Source: Psychrobacter sp. (GTDB lineage: Bacteria; Pseudomonadota; Gammaproteobacteria; Pseudomonadales; Moraxellaceae). Taken from it: a DNA stretch of 5,387 nt. The position numbers and the translations under genes were made by a program. The notes below the pieces were generated by a model, which ran no database searches, was not told the origin of the DNA, and was given only the letters and a program-made list of their open reading frames with translations. The DNA is taken from contig JARIEH010000268.1 in assembly GCA_029256865.1 (NCBI GenBank), forward strand, positions 1 to 5,387, in the 5' to 3' direction. Shown here one piece after another: positions 1 through 5,185 of the stretch (its first letter is position 1; the number at the start of each line of letters is the position of its first letter).

Positions 1-86
1 GAGATAACCACTAGCTGCACGGTCAATACCGCCCCGCCTAGTAAATCTGGGATATGATCAAAAATAACCTGCCAGTTCCAATCCAT
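1..86 (-). CDS. HisM-like amino acid ABC permease, N-terminal 28 codons only
   Basis: Only the start of this gene lies in the window; the reading frame runs off the left edge at position 1. The ATG at 86-84 is preceded by an AGGAG Shine-Dalgarno at 99-95 with 8 nt spacing. The visible protein begins MDWNWQVIFDHIPDLL and continues into a hydrophobic stretch (GGAVLTVQLVVIS), as expected for the periplasmic lead and first membrane helix of a His/Gln/Arg/opine-type permease (BPD_transp_1 family). It starts 13 nt after the stop of the HisQ-like gene, so the two are almost certainly co-translated, and a HisQ-HisM heterodimer is the standard pore of these importers. The HisM role is inferred mostly from this position, because too little protein is visible to tell HisM from other permeases of the family. 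Confidence 0.8.
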   Translation of the reverse strand, partial: MDWNWQVIFDHIPDLLGGAVLTVQLVVI

Positions 87-99
87 AAGACTCTCTCCT

Positions 100-834
100 C
101 TACCCTATGGTCGATTGACGGGGAGTTGTTTGACGGCTCAGCTTTTTGGCATAGCGTGCTGCGGGATTTGCACGCCACTCAAGCCACATCATGAACCCTG
201 TGATCAACATCGTTAGACCCAAATAAATAATCGCAGCCGCCATATAAAAAGTAAAAGGCTGCTGTGTGGACTGAGCCGCGCGCGATGACTGATACATGAT
301 GTCCTTAAGACCTACGACAGATACCAAAGCCGTGTCTTTTAGCAGCACTAGAAATAAGTTACCAAGACCGGGCAGTGCAATCTGCCATACTTGCGGTAAA
401 GTAATCCGATAAAATATCTGAAAGGGACGCATACCAATAGCTTGCGCAGCTTCGCTCTGACCGACGGGAATCTCTTGAATGGACATACGCAAAATTTCAG
501 TCGCATAGGCACCAAAGGCAATGGAGAGCGCCATCACCCCGCCCCAAAACGCACTGATCTCAACATATTCGTTATAACCGAACTTTTTGAGGATGCTCAT
601 GAGCAGCATGGAGCCACCATAGTAGATGAACAGCACCAATAATAGCTCGGGAATACCACGCATCGTCGCCGTGTAGACAGTCGCGATTTTACGCAGTATC
701 CAGACATTAGACAGCTTGGCTGTGGCACCCAAAAGCCCCAAGACCATGCCTATGATTAAGCTGGTCACAGTAAGCTTGATGGTGACAGTTGCGCCGCTTA
801 GTAATAGCGCGCCAAATCCTTGTAAATCAAACAC
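100..834 (-). CDS. HisQ-like polar amino acid ABC transporter permease
   Basis: This 244-residue inner-membrane protein is one half of the translocation pore of an amino acid importer. It has about five hydrophobic segments (near residues 8-36, 60-80, 95-115, 150-175 and 195-218). The family N-terminal motif RGIPELLLVLFIYYGG is at 59-74. The cytoplasmic EAA loop that docks on the ATPase starts at E128-A129-A130, with G134 and ends in I144-T-L-P147. Length and motif spacing match E. coli HisQ-class permeases. The start is GTG at 834-832: an in-frame TAA at 861-859 excludes much earlier starts, and a weak GAGTGGA-like ribosome site lies just upstream. The non-ATG start and weak site suggest modest translation. 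A 392-nt gap separates it from the nearest binding protein gene, so it probably has its own promoter. HisQ-type is well supported; the transported amino acid is not known. Confidence 0.93.
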   Translation of the reverse strand: MFDLQGFGALLLSGATVTIKLTVTSLIIGMVLGLLGATAKLSNVWILRKIATVYTATMRGIPELLLVLFIYYGGSMLLMSILKKFGYNEYVEISAFWGGVMALSIAFGAYATEILRMSIQEIPVGQSEAAQAIGMRPFQIFYRITLPQVWQIALPGLGNLFLVLLKDTALVSVVGLKDIMYQSSRAAQSTQQPFTFYMAAAIIYLGLTMLITGFMMWLEWRANPAARYAKKLSRQTTPRQSTIG

Positions 835-915
835 AGTTGTCCACTCAGTCTCTTTATATTAGCAAGTTGCAAAATATGAGTTAAAAGAATCAGCATCAAT
901 AGCTGAGCGCTGCTG

Positions 916-986
916 ATAATCGTATGCTAGACCAAATAGATCTGAGTTTTTTGCGTCATAGATTGACGTGAATTGCATACGATTAT
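916..986. repeat. 12-bp perfect inverted repeat with 47-nt loop
   Basis: ATAATCGTATGC (916-927) is the exact reverse complement of GCATACGATTAT (975-986). The loop contains a second small stem, CGTCA (954-958) with TGACG (964-968). A shorter inverted repeat, ATCAGCA (889-895) with TGCTGAT (911-917), overlaps its left arm by two bases, so the two stems would compete at the base. The repeat lies between the candidate permease promoter and the permease start. Confidence 0.6.
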
Positions 987-1023
987 GGCGACGGTAATTG
1001 ACACAGTAGAAATGAGCGCTGAT

Positions 1024-1052
1024 TTTATCATATTCACTCGCTGCTATGTTAA
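1024..1052 (-). promoter_or_regulatory. Candidate sigma-70 promoter for the permease genes
   Basis: Read on the minus strand there is a -35 box TTAACA (1052-1047, 5/6 to consensus), a 17-nt spacer and a -10 box GATAAA (1029-1024, 4/6). Transcription would begin near 1017 and give a leader of about 180 nt before the GTG start. It lies downstream of the terminators of the preceding gene, where a promoter would be expected. Matches of this quality occur by chance in AT-rich DNA, so this is a candidate only. Confidence 0.3.
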
Positions 1053-1119
1053 AACTCACACGTAAAAGGCTTGCCTAAATAGACACTCATCAGGATAAAA
1101 ACCGACATTTAACAATATC

Positions 1120-1139
1120 TAAAAAATGCTCATTTTTTA
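1120..1139 (-). terminator. AT-rich palindrome, possible second terminator
   Basis: The sequence is an almost gapless palindrome, TAAAAAATG-CT-CATTTTTTA. On the minus strand it gives an A-tract stem closing a tiny loop and ending in a run of six T. It lies directly behind the stronger terminator at 1141-1181 and could act as a back-up. The stem is nearly all A-T, so it is weak on its own and might instead be a bend or binding site. Confidence 0.35.
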
Positions 1140-1140
1140 T

Positions 1141-1181
1141 CAAAAGCAAAAAGGACATCGCCATTTCGGTAATATCCTTTT
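1141..1181 (-). terminator. Intrinsic terminator after binding protein A
   Basis: On the minus strand AAAAGGATAT (1181-1172) pairs with ATGTCCTTTT (1158-1149) as a 10-bp stem with one G-T wobble and a 13-nt loop that can add two inner G-C pairs. It is followed by a T-rich tail (TTTTTGCTTTTG). It begins about 45 nt beyond the stop of the gene at 1227-2180, and the A-rich flank on the other side could make it work in both directions. Confidence 0.65.
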
Positions 1182-1226
1182 AAAAGACCATCATCGTACT
1201 TATCGCAGAGTGACTACAAATCAGAG

Positions 1227-2180
1227 CTACTGAGCAGCATTGTCAGTCATGGCTTCAGGGTTGACAGTTGTCGTATCAGAAGTTGGCAATGCAAAGTATT
1301 TTTGGTTGATTTTTTCATAAGTGCCATTGGCTTTCAGATTGGCCAATGACTGATTGATTTTTGCTTGCAGCTCATCTCCAGGACGCACAGCAATGGCAAA
1401 GTGGTCGTTGATGTCAATCTCATCACCTTTGACCACATAATCGACCCCTGACTCAGAGCTTAGCCACTCTAGCGCTGGGAGTTTATCAGAGATCATGGCA
1501 TCCACTCGGCCTGACCCTAAATCTAAAAATGCGTTACTTAGCGTATCATATAGTTTCATATTGGCTGTTGGGTACGCGCCCTCTAACCACTGCGAGGACA
1601 CCGTAGAGCGCTGTGCGGCAATGGAGTGAGCGTCAATATCGCTACTGTTGCTAGGATCAAAACGGTTGTCTTTCTTCGCCAAAAAAACCAAAGAATTGCT
1701 AAAATAAGGATCGGTAAAAGCAACCTGTTGCGCGCGCTCTGGCGTGATAGACATCGCCGCTACGATGGCATCGTACTTCCCTGCTTTTAATCCTGGAATA
1801 ATGCCATCCCAATCTTGGGCGGTAATCTCACAAGTGACTTGCATATCTTCACAGATGGCATTGGCCATATCGACGTCAAAACCGCCAAGCGTTCCATCAG
1901 CATTGGTGTAGTTAAAAGGGGCATAGGCGCCTTCTGTCCCAATACGTAGTACATCGCTCGTTGGTGTAGTGGCATTCGCTTCTGTATTGTCTACGCTGGT
2001 TTTATTCTCAACTTCTTGACCATTGCCACAACCCACTAAGGTAGCGGCAGTCATTGCTGCAACAAGTGACAGCGATAGACGGTGTCTGGAGCGAGTATTG
2101 AATTTGATTTTTCCAGTCATCATGTGTTGGAAAAAACTGCTGCGCGAAGTATTAATTCTTGGAATATTACCGATAGCCAT
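1227..2180 (-). CDS. Amino acid-binding lipoprotein, receptor A of three (SBP_bac_3 family)
   Basis: A 317-residue substrate-binding lipoprotein that delivers a polar amino acid to the HisQM-type permease. The lipobox LVGC puts the lipidated cysteine at C51, followed by a T/N/E/S-rich tether (52-76) and a type II periplasmic binding fold (77 to about 300). Compared with ArgT/HisJ, ligand-site positions are E83 (for Asp11), Y86 (Tyr14), W124 (Phe52), S144 (Ser72), R149 (Arg77), T193 (Thr121) and D232 (Asp161). C110 and C117 match the Cys38-Cys45 disulfide. The ATG at 2180 has AGGA 8 nt upstream; ATGs at residues 20 and 21 have no ribosome site. This makes the signal n-region unusually long (about 34 residues). 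It is close to receptor C: about 61 of 84 residues are identical over 77-160, counted by eye. It probably has its own transcript, lying between two terminators. The ligand is unknown. Confidence 0.93.
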   Translation of the reverse strand: MAIGNIPRINTSRSSFFQHMMTGKIKFNTRSRHRLSLSLVAAMTAATLVGCGNGQEVENKTSVDNTEANATTPTSDVLRIGTEGAYAPFNYTNADGTLGGFDVDMANAICEDMQVTCEITAQDWDGIIPGLKAGKYDAIVAAMSITPERAQQVAFTDPYFSNSLVFLAKKDNRFDPSNSSDIDAHSIAAQRSTVSSQWLEGAYPTANMKLYDTLSNAFLDLGSGRVDAMISDKLPALEWLSSESGVDYVVKGDEIDINDHFAIAVRPGDELQAKINQSLANLKANGTYEKINQKYFALPTSDTTTVNPEAMTDNAAQ

Positions 2181-2222
2181 CCTTGATTTCCTAGGTTTGT
2201 TACTAGATAAACTGCTTACTCA

Positions 2223-2287
2223 TAAAAACTTCAGGTCTGCTATATCATCAACATGAAACACTGTTAGATAACATGCAGACCTGAAGT
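2223..2287 (-). terminator. Stem-loop terminator after binding protein B
   Basis: A 13-bp perfect inverted repeat, ACTTCAGGTCTGC (2228-2240) and GCAGACCTGAAGT (2275-2287), encloses a 34-nt loop. On the minus strand the stem ends in TTTTT (2228-2224). It starts 35 nt past the stop of receptor B and ends about 45 nt before the ATG of receptor A, so it would separate or attenuate transcription between them. The loop is longer than usual for an intrinsic terminator and can form small stems of its own. A run of eight T lies just before it at 2300-2307, but no stem precedes that run. Confidence 0.6.
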
Positions 2288-2321
2288 GACTTGCCTTTTA
2301 AAAAAAAGACCTTTAAGTAGA

Positions 2322-3164
2322 TTAGTTGGTCGTTGCTTCTGCTTGTTGTGCAGCGGCAGTAGTACCAGTACCAAAGTAGCTACCAGTGATTTTCTCGTAG
2401 GTGCCATCCGCCTTAATCTCAGTCAAAGCGGTATTGAACTTAGCTACCAAAGGATCTCCTTTACGAAACGCAATGCCCATCGCATCTTCCTCAGTGCTGA
2501 TCTCATCGCCTTTCACTTCATAGTTTTGACCAGCGTCAGTTTTTAACCAGTCGATACCAGTCACTTTATCTGACATCATCGCACGGACGCGACCTGAGGT
2601 TAAGTCTAAATAAGCATTGTCTTGGGTGTCATAAAGCTTAATATCAGAGTCGGCATGTTTGTCTTGCAGATACTGTGAAGCAACCGTTGAGCGCTGCGAG
2701 GCAATGGGCTGACCGGTTAGAGCATCAACGCTGATATCATCGCCTTTTTTACCAATTAAGATAATACCCGTATGAAAGTACGGGTCGCTGAACTCGACCA
2801 CTTCTTTACGCTCAGGGGTGATTGACATACCAGCGATAACGGCATCAAACTTCTGCGCGTTTAAACCTGGAATAAGACCGTCCCAATCTTGGGAGATAAG
2901 CTCACACTCTGCATTCATTTGTGTACATAACGCATCGATTAGCTCAATTTCATAACCAATCAGTTTGCCCTCAGCATCAGTATAGCTAAATGGCTTATAG
3001 CTTGACTCGGTCGCTATCTTTACAGTCATTGGAGCTTCAGCCGCGCTATCAGTGACAGCACTTTCCTCTGGGGCTGAGCCATTGCTACAGCCCGCCAGTA
3101 TAAGCATGGCGGCACTTAAAGGTGCTAGCCATTTTGCTTTTATTTTTATTGATGATGTCATCAT
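2322..3164 (-). CDS. Amino acid-binding lipoprotein, receptor B of three (SBP_bac_3 family)
   Basis: A 280-residue lipoprotein receptor of the same family. A short signal peptide ends in the lipobox LAGC with lipidated C26, then a tether (27-45) and the binding fold from about residue 46. Expected ligand contacts are E53, Y56, W94, S114, R119, T160 and D199; C80 and C87 are the conserved disulfide pair. It is the most divergent of the three: about 44 of 84 residues match receptor A over the first lobe, counted by eye. Local differences include ESSY in place of EGAY (53-56) and R194 in GRVRA where A and C have Asp. The ATG at 3164 has AAGGA 7 nt upstream; a second ATG follows at once. It begins 47 nt after the stop of receptor C with no terminator between, so the two probably share a transcript. 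Ligand unknown. Confidence 0.93.
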   Translation of the reverse strand: MMTSSIKIKAKWLAPLSAAMLILAGCSNGSAPEESAVTDSAAEAPMTVKIATESSYKPFSYTDAEGKLIGYEIELIDALCTQMNAECELISQDWDGLIPGLNAQKFDAVIAGMSITPERKEVVEFSDPYFHTGIILIGKKGDDISVDALTGQPIASQRSTVASQYLQDKHADSDIKLYDTQDNAYLDLTSGRVRAMMSDKVTGIDWLKTDAGQNYEVKGDEISTEEDAMGIAFRKGDPLVAKFNTALTEIKADGTYEKITGSYFGTGTTAAAQQAEATTN

Positions 3165-3175
3165 TGCTATTCCTT

Positions 3176-3207
3176 CATTTCTAAATCAAATAACGTTTCT
3201 AAGTCAA
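3176..3207. repeat. Tandem direct repeat, 14 nt x 2, period 18
   Basis: Between receptors C and B the minus strand reads TTGACTTAGAAACG, then a 4-nt spacer, then TTGATTTAGAAATG (3207-3194 and 3189-3176). The two copies differ at two positions, both C/T. The downstream copy ends just before the AAGGA ribosome site of receptor B. Such spacing could place two protein sites on roughly the same face of the helix, or TTGACT could be a -35 box. No function is established. Confidence 0.5.
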
Positions 3208-3211
3208 GGGA

Positions 3212-4012
3212 TTATTGACCAAAGTTTGCCTGCTCAAGACGGGCAAGCTCACCGTTACTACGGATTTCGCTCAAAGCTTTGTTAAACTCGTCTTTAAGAG
3301 CGTCACCTTTACGAACAGCAATAGCTATATTGTCATCGTTGTCGATCTCATCACCTACGATACCGAAGCCTTCTGGGTTATCTGCCAACCATGATTTGGC
3401 AGAGACTTTTTCAGCCAGCACAGCGTCACTACGGCCTGACTTTAGATCTAAGTAAGCGTTGTCATAGTTATCATAAAGCTGCACAGTGTTACCATCTTTA
3501 CCGTCATAATTATCTTGTAGATAGACACCTGGCGTAGTGGAACGCTGACCTCCAAGCTTTAAGTTTGCTATCGTCATAGGGTCGAAGCTGCCTTTGGTAT
3601 CCGTCAGCCATACCATGGTATTGGCAAAATAAGGTTCGGTGAAGTCAACTTTTTCTTGACGTTCAGGAGTGATCGACATACCCGCAACGACTGCATCGTA
3701 CTTCTGTGCTAAAAGTCCTGGAATAATACCATCCCAGTCTTGAGCGACGACTTCACACTTCGCTTGCATCTGTTCGCACAGCGCATTGGCCACATCAATA
3801 TCGAAACCTGCCAAACTACCATCAGCATTGGTATAGTTAAAAGGAGGGTATGCACCTTCAGTGGCGATACGAATGGTCTTACCGGCGATGTCTGTCGTAG
3901 CAGCATCAGCGTTGGCATCGGTGGCTTCATTAGCAGGCTGGCTACAGGCACTAAGCGCTAGAGCCGCAGTAATGGTCATCGATGACCACAATAGACGAGA
4001 ATTCGACATCAT
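3212..4012 (-). CDS. Amino acid-binding lipoprotein, receptor C of three (SBP_bac_3 family)
   Basis: A 266-residue lipoprotein receptor, first of the three after the ATPase gene. The signal peptide ends in the lipobox LSAC with lipidated C23, followed by an A/T/D/N-rich tether (24-44) and the binding fold from about residue 45. Ligand-site equivalents are E52, Y55, W93, S113, R118 and T159. At the position of ArgT Asp161, which holds the ligand alpha-amino group, it has E201 (AEK instead of SDK in A and B). C79 and C86 are the disulfide pair. It resembles receptor A closely in the first lobe but differs more in the second. Two adjacent ATGs are possible (4012 and 4009): AAGGA lies 4 nt before the first and 7 nt before the second, so 4009 may be the real start. 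A 21-bp hairpin lies 37 nt upstream. Ligand unknown. Confidence 0.93.
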   Translation of the reverse strand: MMSNSRLLWSSMTITAALALSACSQPANEATDANADAATTDIAGKTIRIATEGAYPPFNYTNADGSLAGFDIDVANALCEQMQAKCEVVAQDWDGIIPGLLAQKYDAVVAGMSITPERQEKVDFTEPYFANTMVWLTDTKGSFDPMTIANLKLGGQRSTTPGVYLQDNYDGKDGNTVQLYDNYDNAYLDLKSGRSDAVLAEKVSAKSWLADNPEGFGIVGDEIDNDDNIAIAVRKGDALKDEFNKALSEIRSNGELARLEQANFGQ

Positions 4013-4049
4013 ACGTTCCTTAGTTTTGCTTGGTTTTGGATAGGTGTCT

Positions 4050-4095
4050 CTACTATTATCAGCGCTAGCATCCGTGCTAGCGCTGATAATAGTAG
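4050..4095 (-). repeat. 21-bp perfect hairpin in the leader of receptor C
   Basis: The bases 4050-4070 are the exact reverse complement of 4075-4095, with a 4-nt loop (4071-4074, TCCG on the plus strand, CGGA on the minus). The stem contains AGCGCTAGCA near the loop and CTACTATTATC at the base. No T-run follows it in the minus direction, so it is not a standard intrinsic terminator. From the candidate promoter at 4121-4149 it would sit in the 5' leader, ending 37 nt before the ATG of receptor C. It could stabilise the mRNA or be a processing or protein-binding site; it could also be a copy of a small palindromic repeat. Confidence 0.85.
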
Positions 4096-4129
4096 GTATT
4101 AATGAGTGATAATCTCATCGATAATACCT
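4094..4129. repeat. Second imperfect hairpin next to the 21-bp hairpin
   Basis: AGGTATTA (4094-4101) pairs with TAATACCT (4122-4129). Directly inside it ATGAG (4102-4106) pairs with CTCAT (4114-4118), leaving a 3-nt bulge and a 7-nt loop. It overlaps the base of the 21-bp hairpin by two bases and includes the candidate -10 box at 4121-4126, so as DNA it could be an operator. In a transcript started from that promoter it would be incomplete. Confidence 0.5.
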
Positions 4130-4149
4130 GACTAAAATATCAAAAACAA
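4121..4149 (-). promoter_or_regulatory. Candidate sigma-70 promoter for receptors C and B
   Basis: The minus strand carries a -35-like TTGTTT (4149-4144, 3/6), a 17-nt spacer and a -10 box TATTAT (4126-4121, 5/6). Transcription would start near 4114 and give a leader of about 100 nt containing the 21-bp hairpin. The position, after a terminator-like stem and before a receptor gene, fits. The -35 box is poor, so this is tentative. Confidence 0.3.
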
Positions 4150-4181
4150 ACGTTTTACGTATTGACTGTCATTATTGTGTC

Positions 4182-4233
4182 ATAAAAAACACGTAAAAAT
4201 TTATGGTCAGATAGGTGCAAAACTGACGTGTTT
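4182..4233 (-). terminator. Possible terminator after the ATPase gene
   Basis: On the minus strand AAACACGT (4233-4226) pairs with ACGTGTTT (4194-4187), and the stem runs into TTTTTT (4189-4184). It begins 11 nt after the ATPase stop. The loop is long (31 nt) but contains a further pair GTCAG/CTGAC (4229-4225 with 4211-4207) that competes with the base of the main stem. An alternative stem pairs ACGTAAAA (4191-4198) with TTTTACGT (4153-4160) and excludes the first. Termination is likely to be partial. Confidence 0.4.
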
Positions 4234-4243
4234 CAAGACGGGA

Positions 4244-5041
4244 TTAGTTTTGACGATGAGAAGCCATAAAGTCTTTGACCCGCGCTGAGGTTGGGTTGTC
4301 GAAGACTTGCTCAGGCGTGCCCATCTCTTCAATAATACCTTGATGCAAAAACACCACTTGGCTGGATACCTCACGAGCAAAGCGCATCTCGTGGGTGACA
4401 ATCAGCATGGTACGCCCTTCTTCTGCGAGCTCACGCATGACCGCCAACACCTCATTGACCAGTTCAGGATCAAGTGCCGAGGTTGGCTCATCAAATAGCA
4501 ATACTCTTGGCTGCATTGCCAATGCACGGGCAATAGCAACACGCTGGCGTTGACCACCTGACAAGTTTGCTGGGTAAGCATCCTTTTTATCAAGCAATCC
4601 TACTTTGTCTAATAACTTTTCGGCATCACTGATGGCTTGATCTTTTTTAATCTTTAAGACCTGTATCGGCCCTTCAATGATGTTTTGTAAAATCGTCTTG
4701 TGCGGCCACAAGTTAAAGCCTTGGAAGACAAAACCCACACGCGCACGCAAATTCTCTAGCTGCTTAATATTTGCTGCCTGCATCTCACCCGATTTATTTG
4801 GCTTTAATATGAGCTCTTCATTACCAATAATAATACGACCTTGGGTAGGCTTTTCAAGTAGGTTGATGCAGCGCAGCAAAGTCGATTTACCAGAGCCAGA
4901 AGACCCTAAAATAGAAATCACATCACCGTCATAGGCAGTAAGGGAAACCCCTTTGAGCACAGCCAATGAGCCGAAGCTTTTATGAATATCTTGTAGTTCT
5001 AGAGCGATCGGGGGATTCGAGTTTTCGGCATTCTCAAGCAT
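4244..5041 (-). CDS. Polar amino acid ABC transporter ATPase, HisP/GlnQ-like
   Basis: A 265-residue cytoplasmic ATPase that powers the importer by ATP hydrolysis, working as a dimer under the HisQ/HisM pore. All catalytic motifs are intact: Walker [10 protein letters not shown] (46-54), Q-loop Q107 in FQGFNLWPH, signature [15 protein letters not shown] (160-174), Walker B VLLFDE with catalytic E185, D-loop SALD (188-191) and H-loop H217 in VTHEM. Length and the NLWPH and [11 protein letters not shown] signatures are those of the PAAT (polar amino acid) subfamily, close to E. coli HisP, whose insert before the Q-loop is also seen here (residues about 75-95). The ATG at 5041 is fixed by an in-frame TAA two codons upstream (5047-5045). 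Its ribosome site is weak (GGAAG 11 nt away). It is the first gene of the locus and is separated from the permeases by all three receptor genes. Confidence 0.95.
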   Translation of the reverse strand: MLENAENSNPPIALELQDIHKSFGSLAVLKGVSLTAYDGDVISILGSSGSGKSTLLRCINLLEKPTQGRIIIGNEELILKPNKSGEMQAANIKQLENLRARVGFVFQGFNLWPHKTILQNIIEGPIQVLKIKKDQAISDAEKLLDKVGLLDKKDAYPANLSGGQRQRVAIARALAMQPRVLLFDEPTSALDPELVNEVLAVMRELAEEGRTMLIVTHEMRFAREVSSQVVFLHQGIIEEMGTPEQVFDNPTSARVKDFMASHRQN

Positions 5042-5185
5042 GGGTTAGCAAACTTCCAATAAATATGAATAAAAAGGCATGATCATAATTGACCTAAAGA
5101 TAGTACGAAAATAATAGTGTGATGGTAATAGAATAGCAGATAATTATTTCAGTCAGTTGTAATCAGCAACACTTCTATGGCTATC

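Larger units (their letters stand above)
835..1060 (-). promoter_or_regulatory. Structured upstream region / possible leader of the permease genes
   Basis: This part of the 392-nt gap before the HisQ-like gene has no convincing gene. It holds a 12-bp perfect inverted repeat (916-927 with 975-986), an overlapping 7-bp one (889-895 with 911-917) and a small CGTCA/TGACG stem (954-958 with 964-968) inside the larger loop. An open frame of 66 codons, starting GTG at 1059 and ending TAA at 861-859, is in the same frame as the permease. It has no clear ribosome site and no family I recognise. The region may be a long 5' leader or simply spacer; any regulatory role is inferred from structure potential alone. 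Confidence 0.35.

Noticed and set aside
859..1059. Open frame of 66 codons on the minus strand as a real gene
   Set aside because: It starts with GTG, has no clear ribosome site, matches no family I know and overlaps inverted repeats and a candidate promoter. It is kept only as a finding, not as a gene.
2023..2256. Plus-strand open frames opposite the receptor and ATPase genes (for example 2023-2256, 3052-3285, 4677-4934)
   Set aside because: They are antisense to strong, motif-rich genes or their starts, lack ribosome sites and have no recognisable protein features.
904..4090. Recurring TGAGCGCTG (904-912, 1013-1021) and the GCGCTGATAAT in the 21-bp hairpin as copies of one repeat family
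   Set aside because: The similarity is limited to the AGCGCT palindrome plus a few bases and does not extend; no common ends are visible.
5055..5086. ARG-box-like half site (TATGAAT) and the ATGATCAT palindrome upstream of the ATPase
   Set aside because: Only one half of the ArgR consensus is present, with no ATTCA partner at the right spacing; an 8-bp palindrome alone is not informative.
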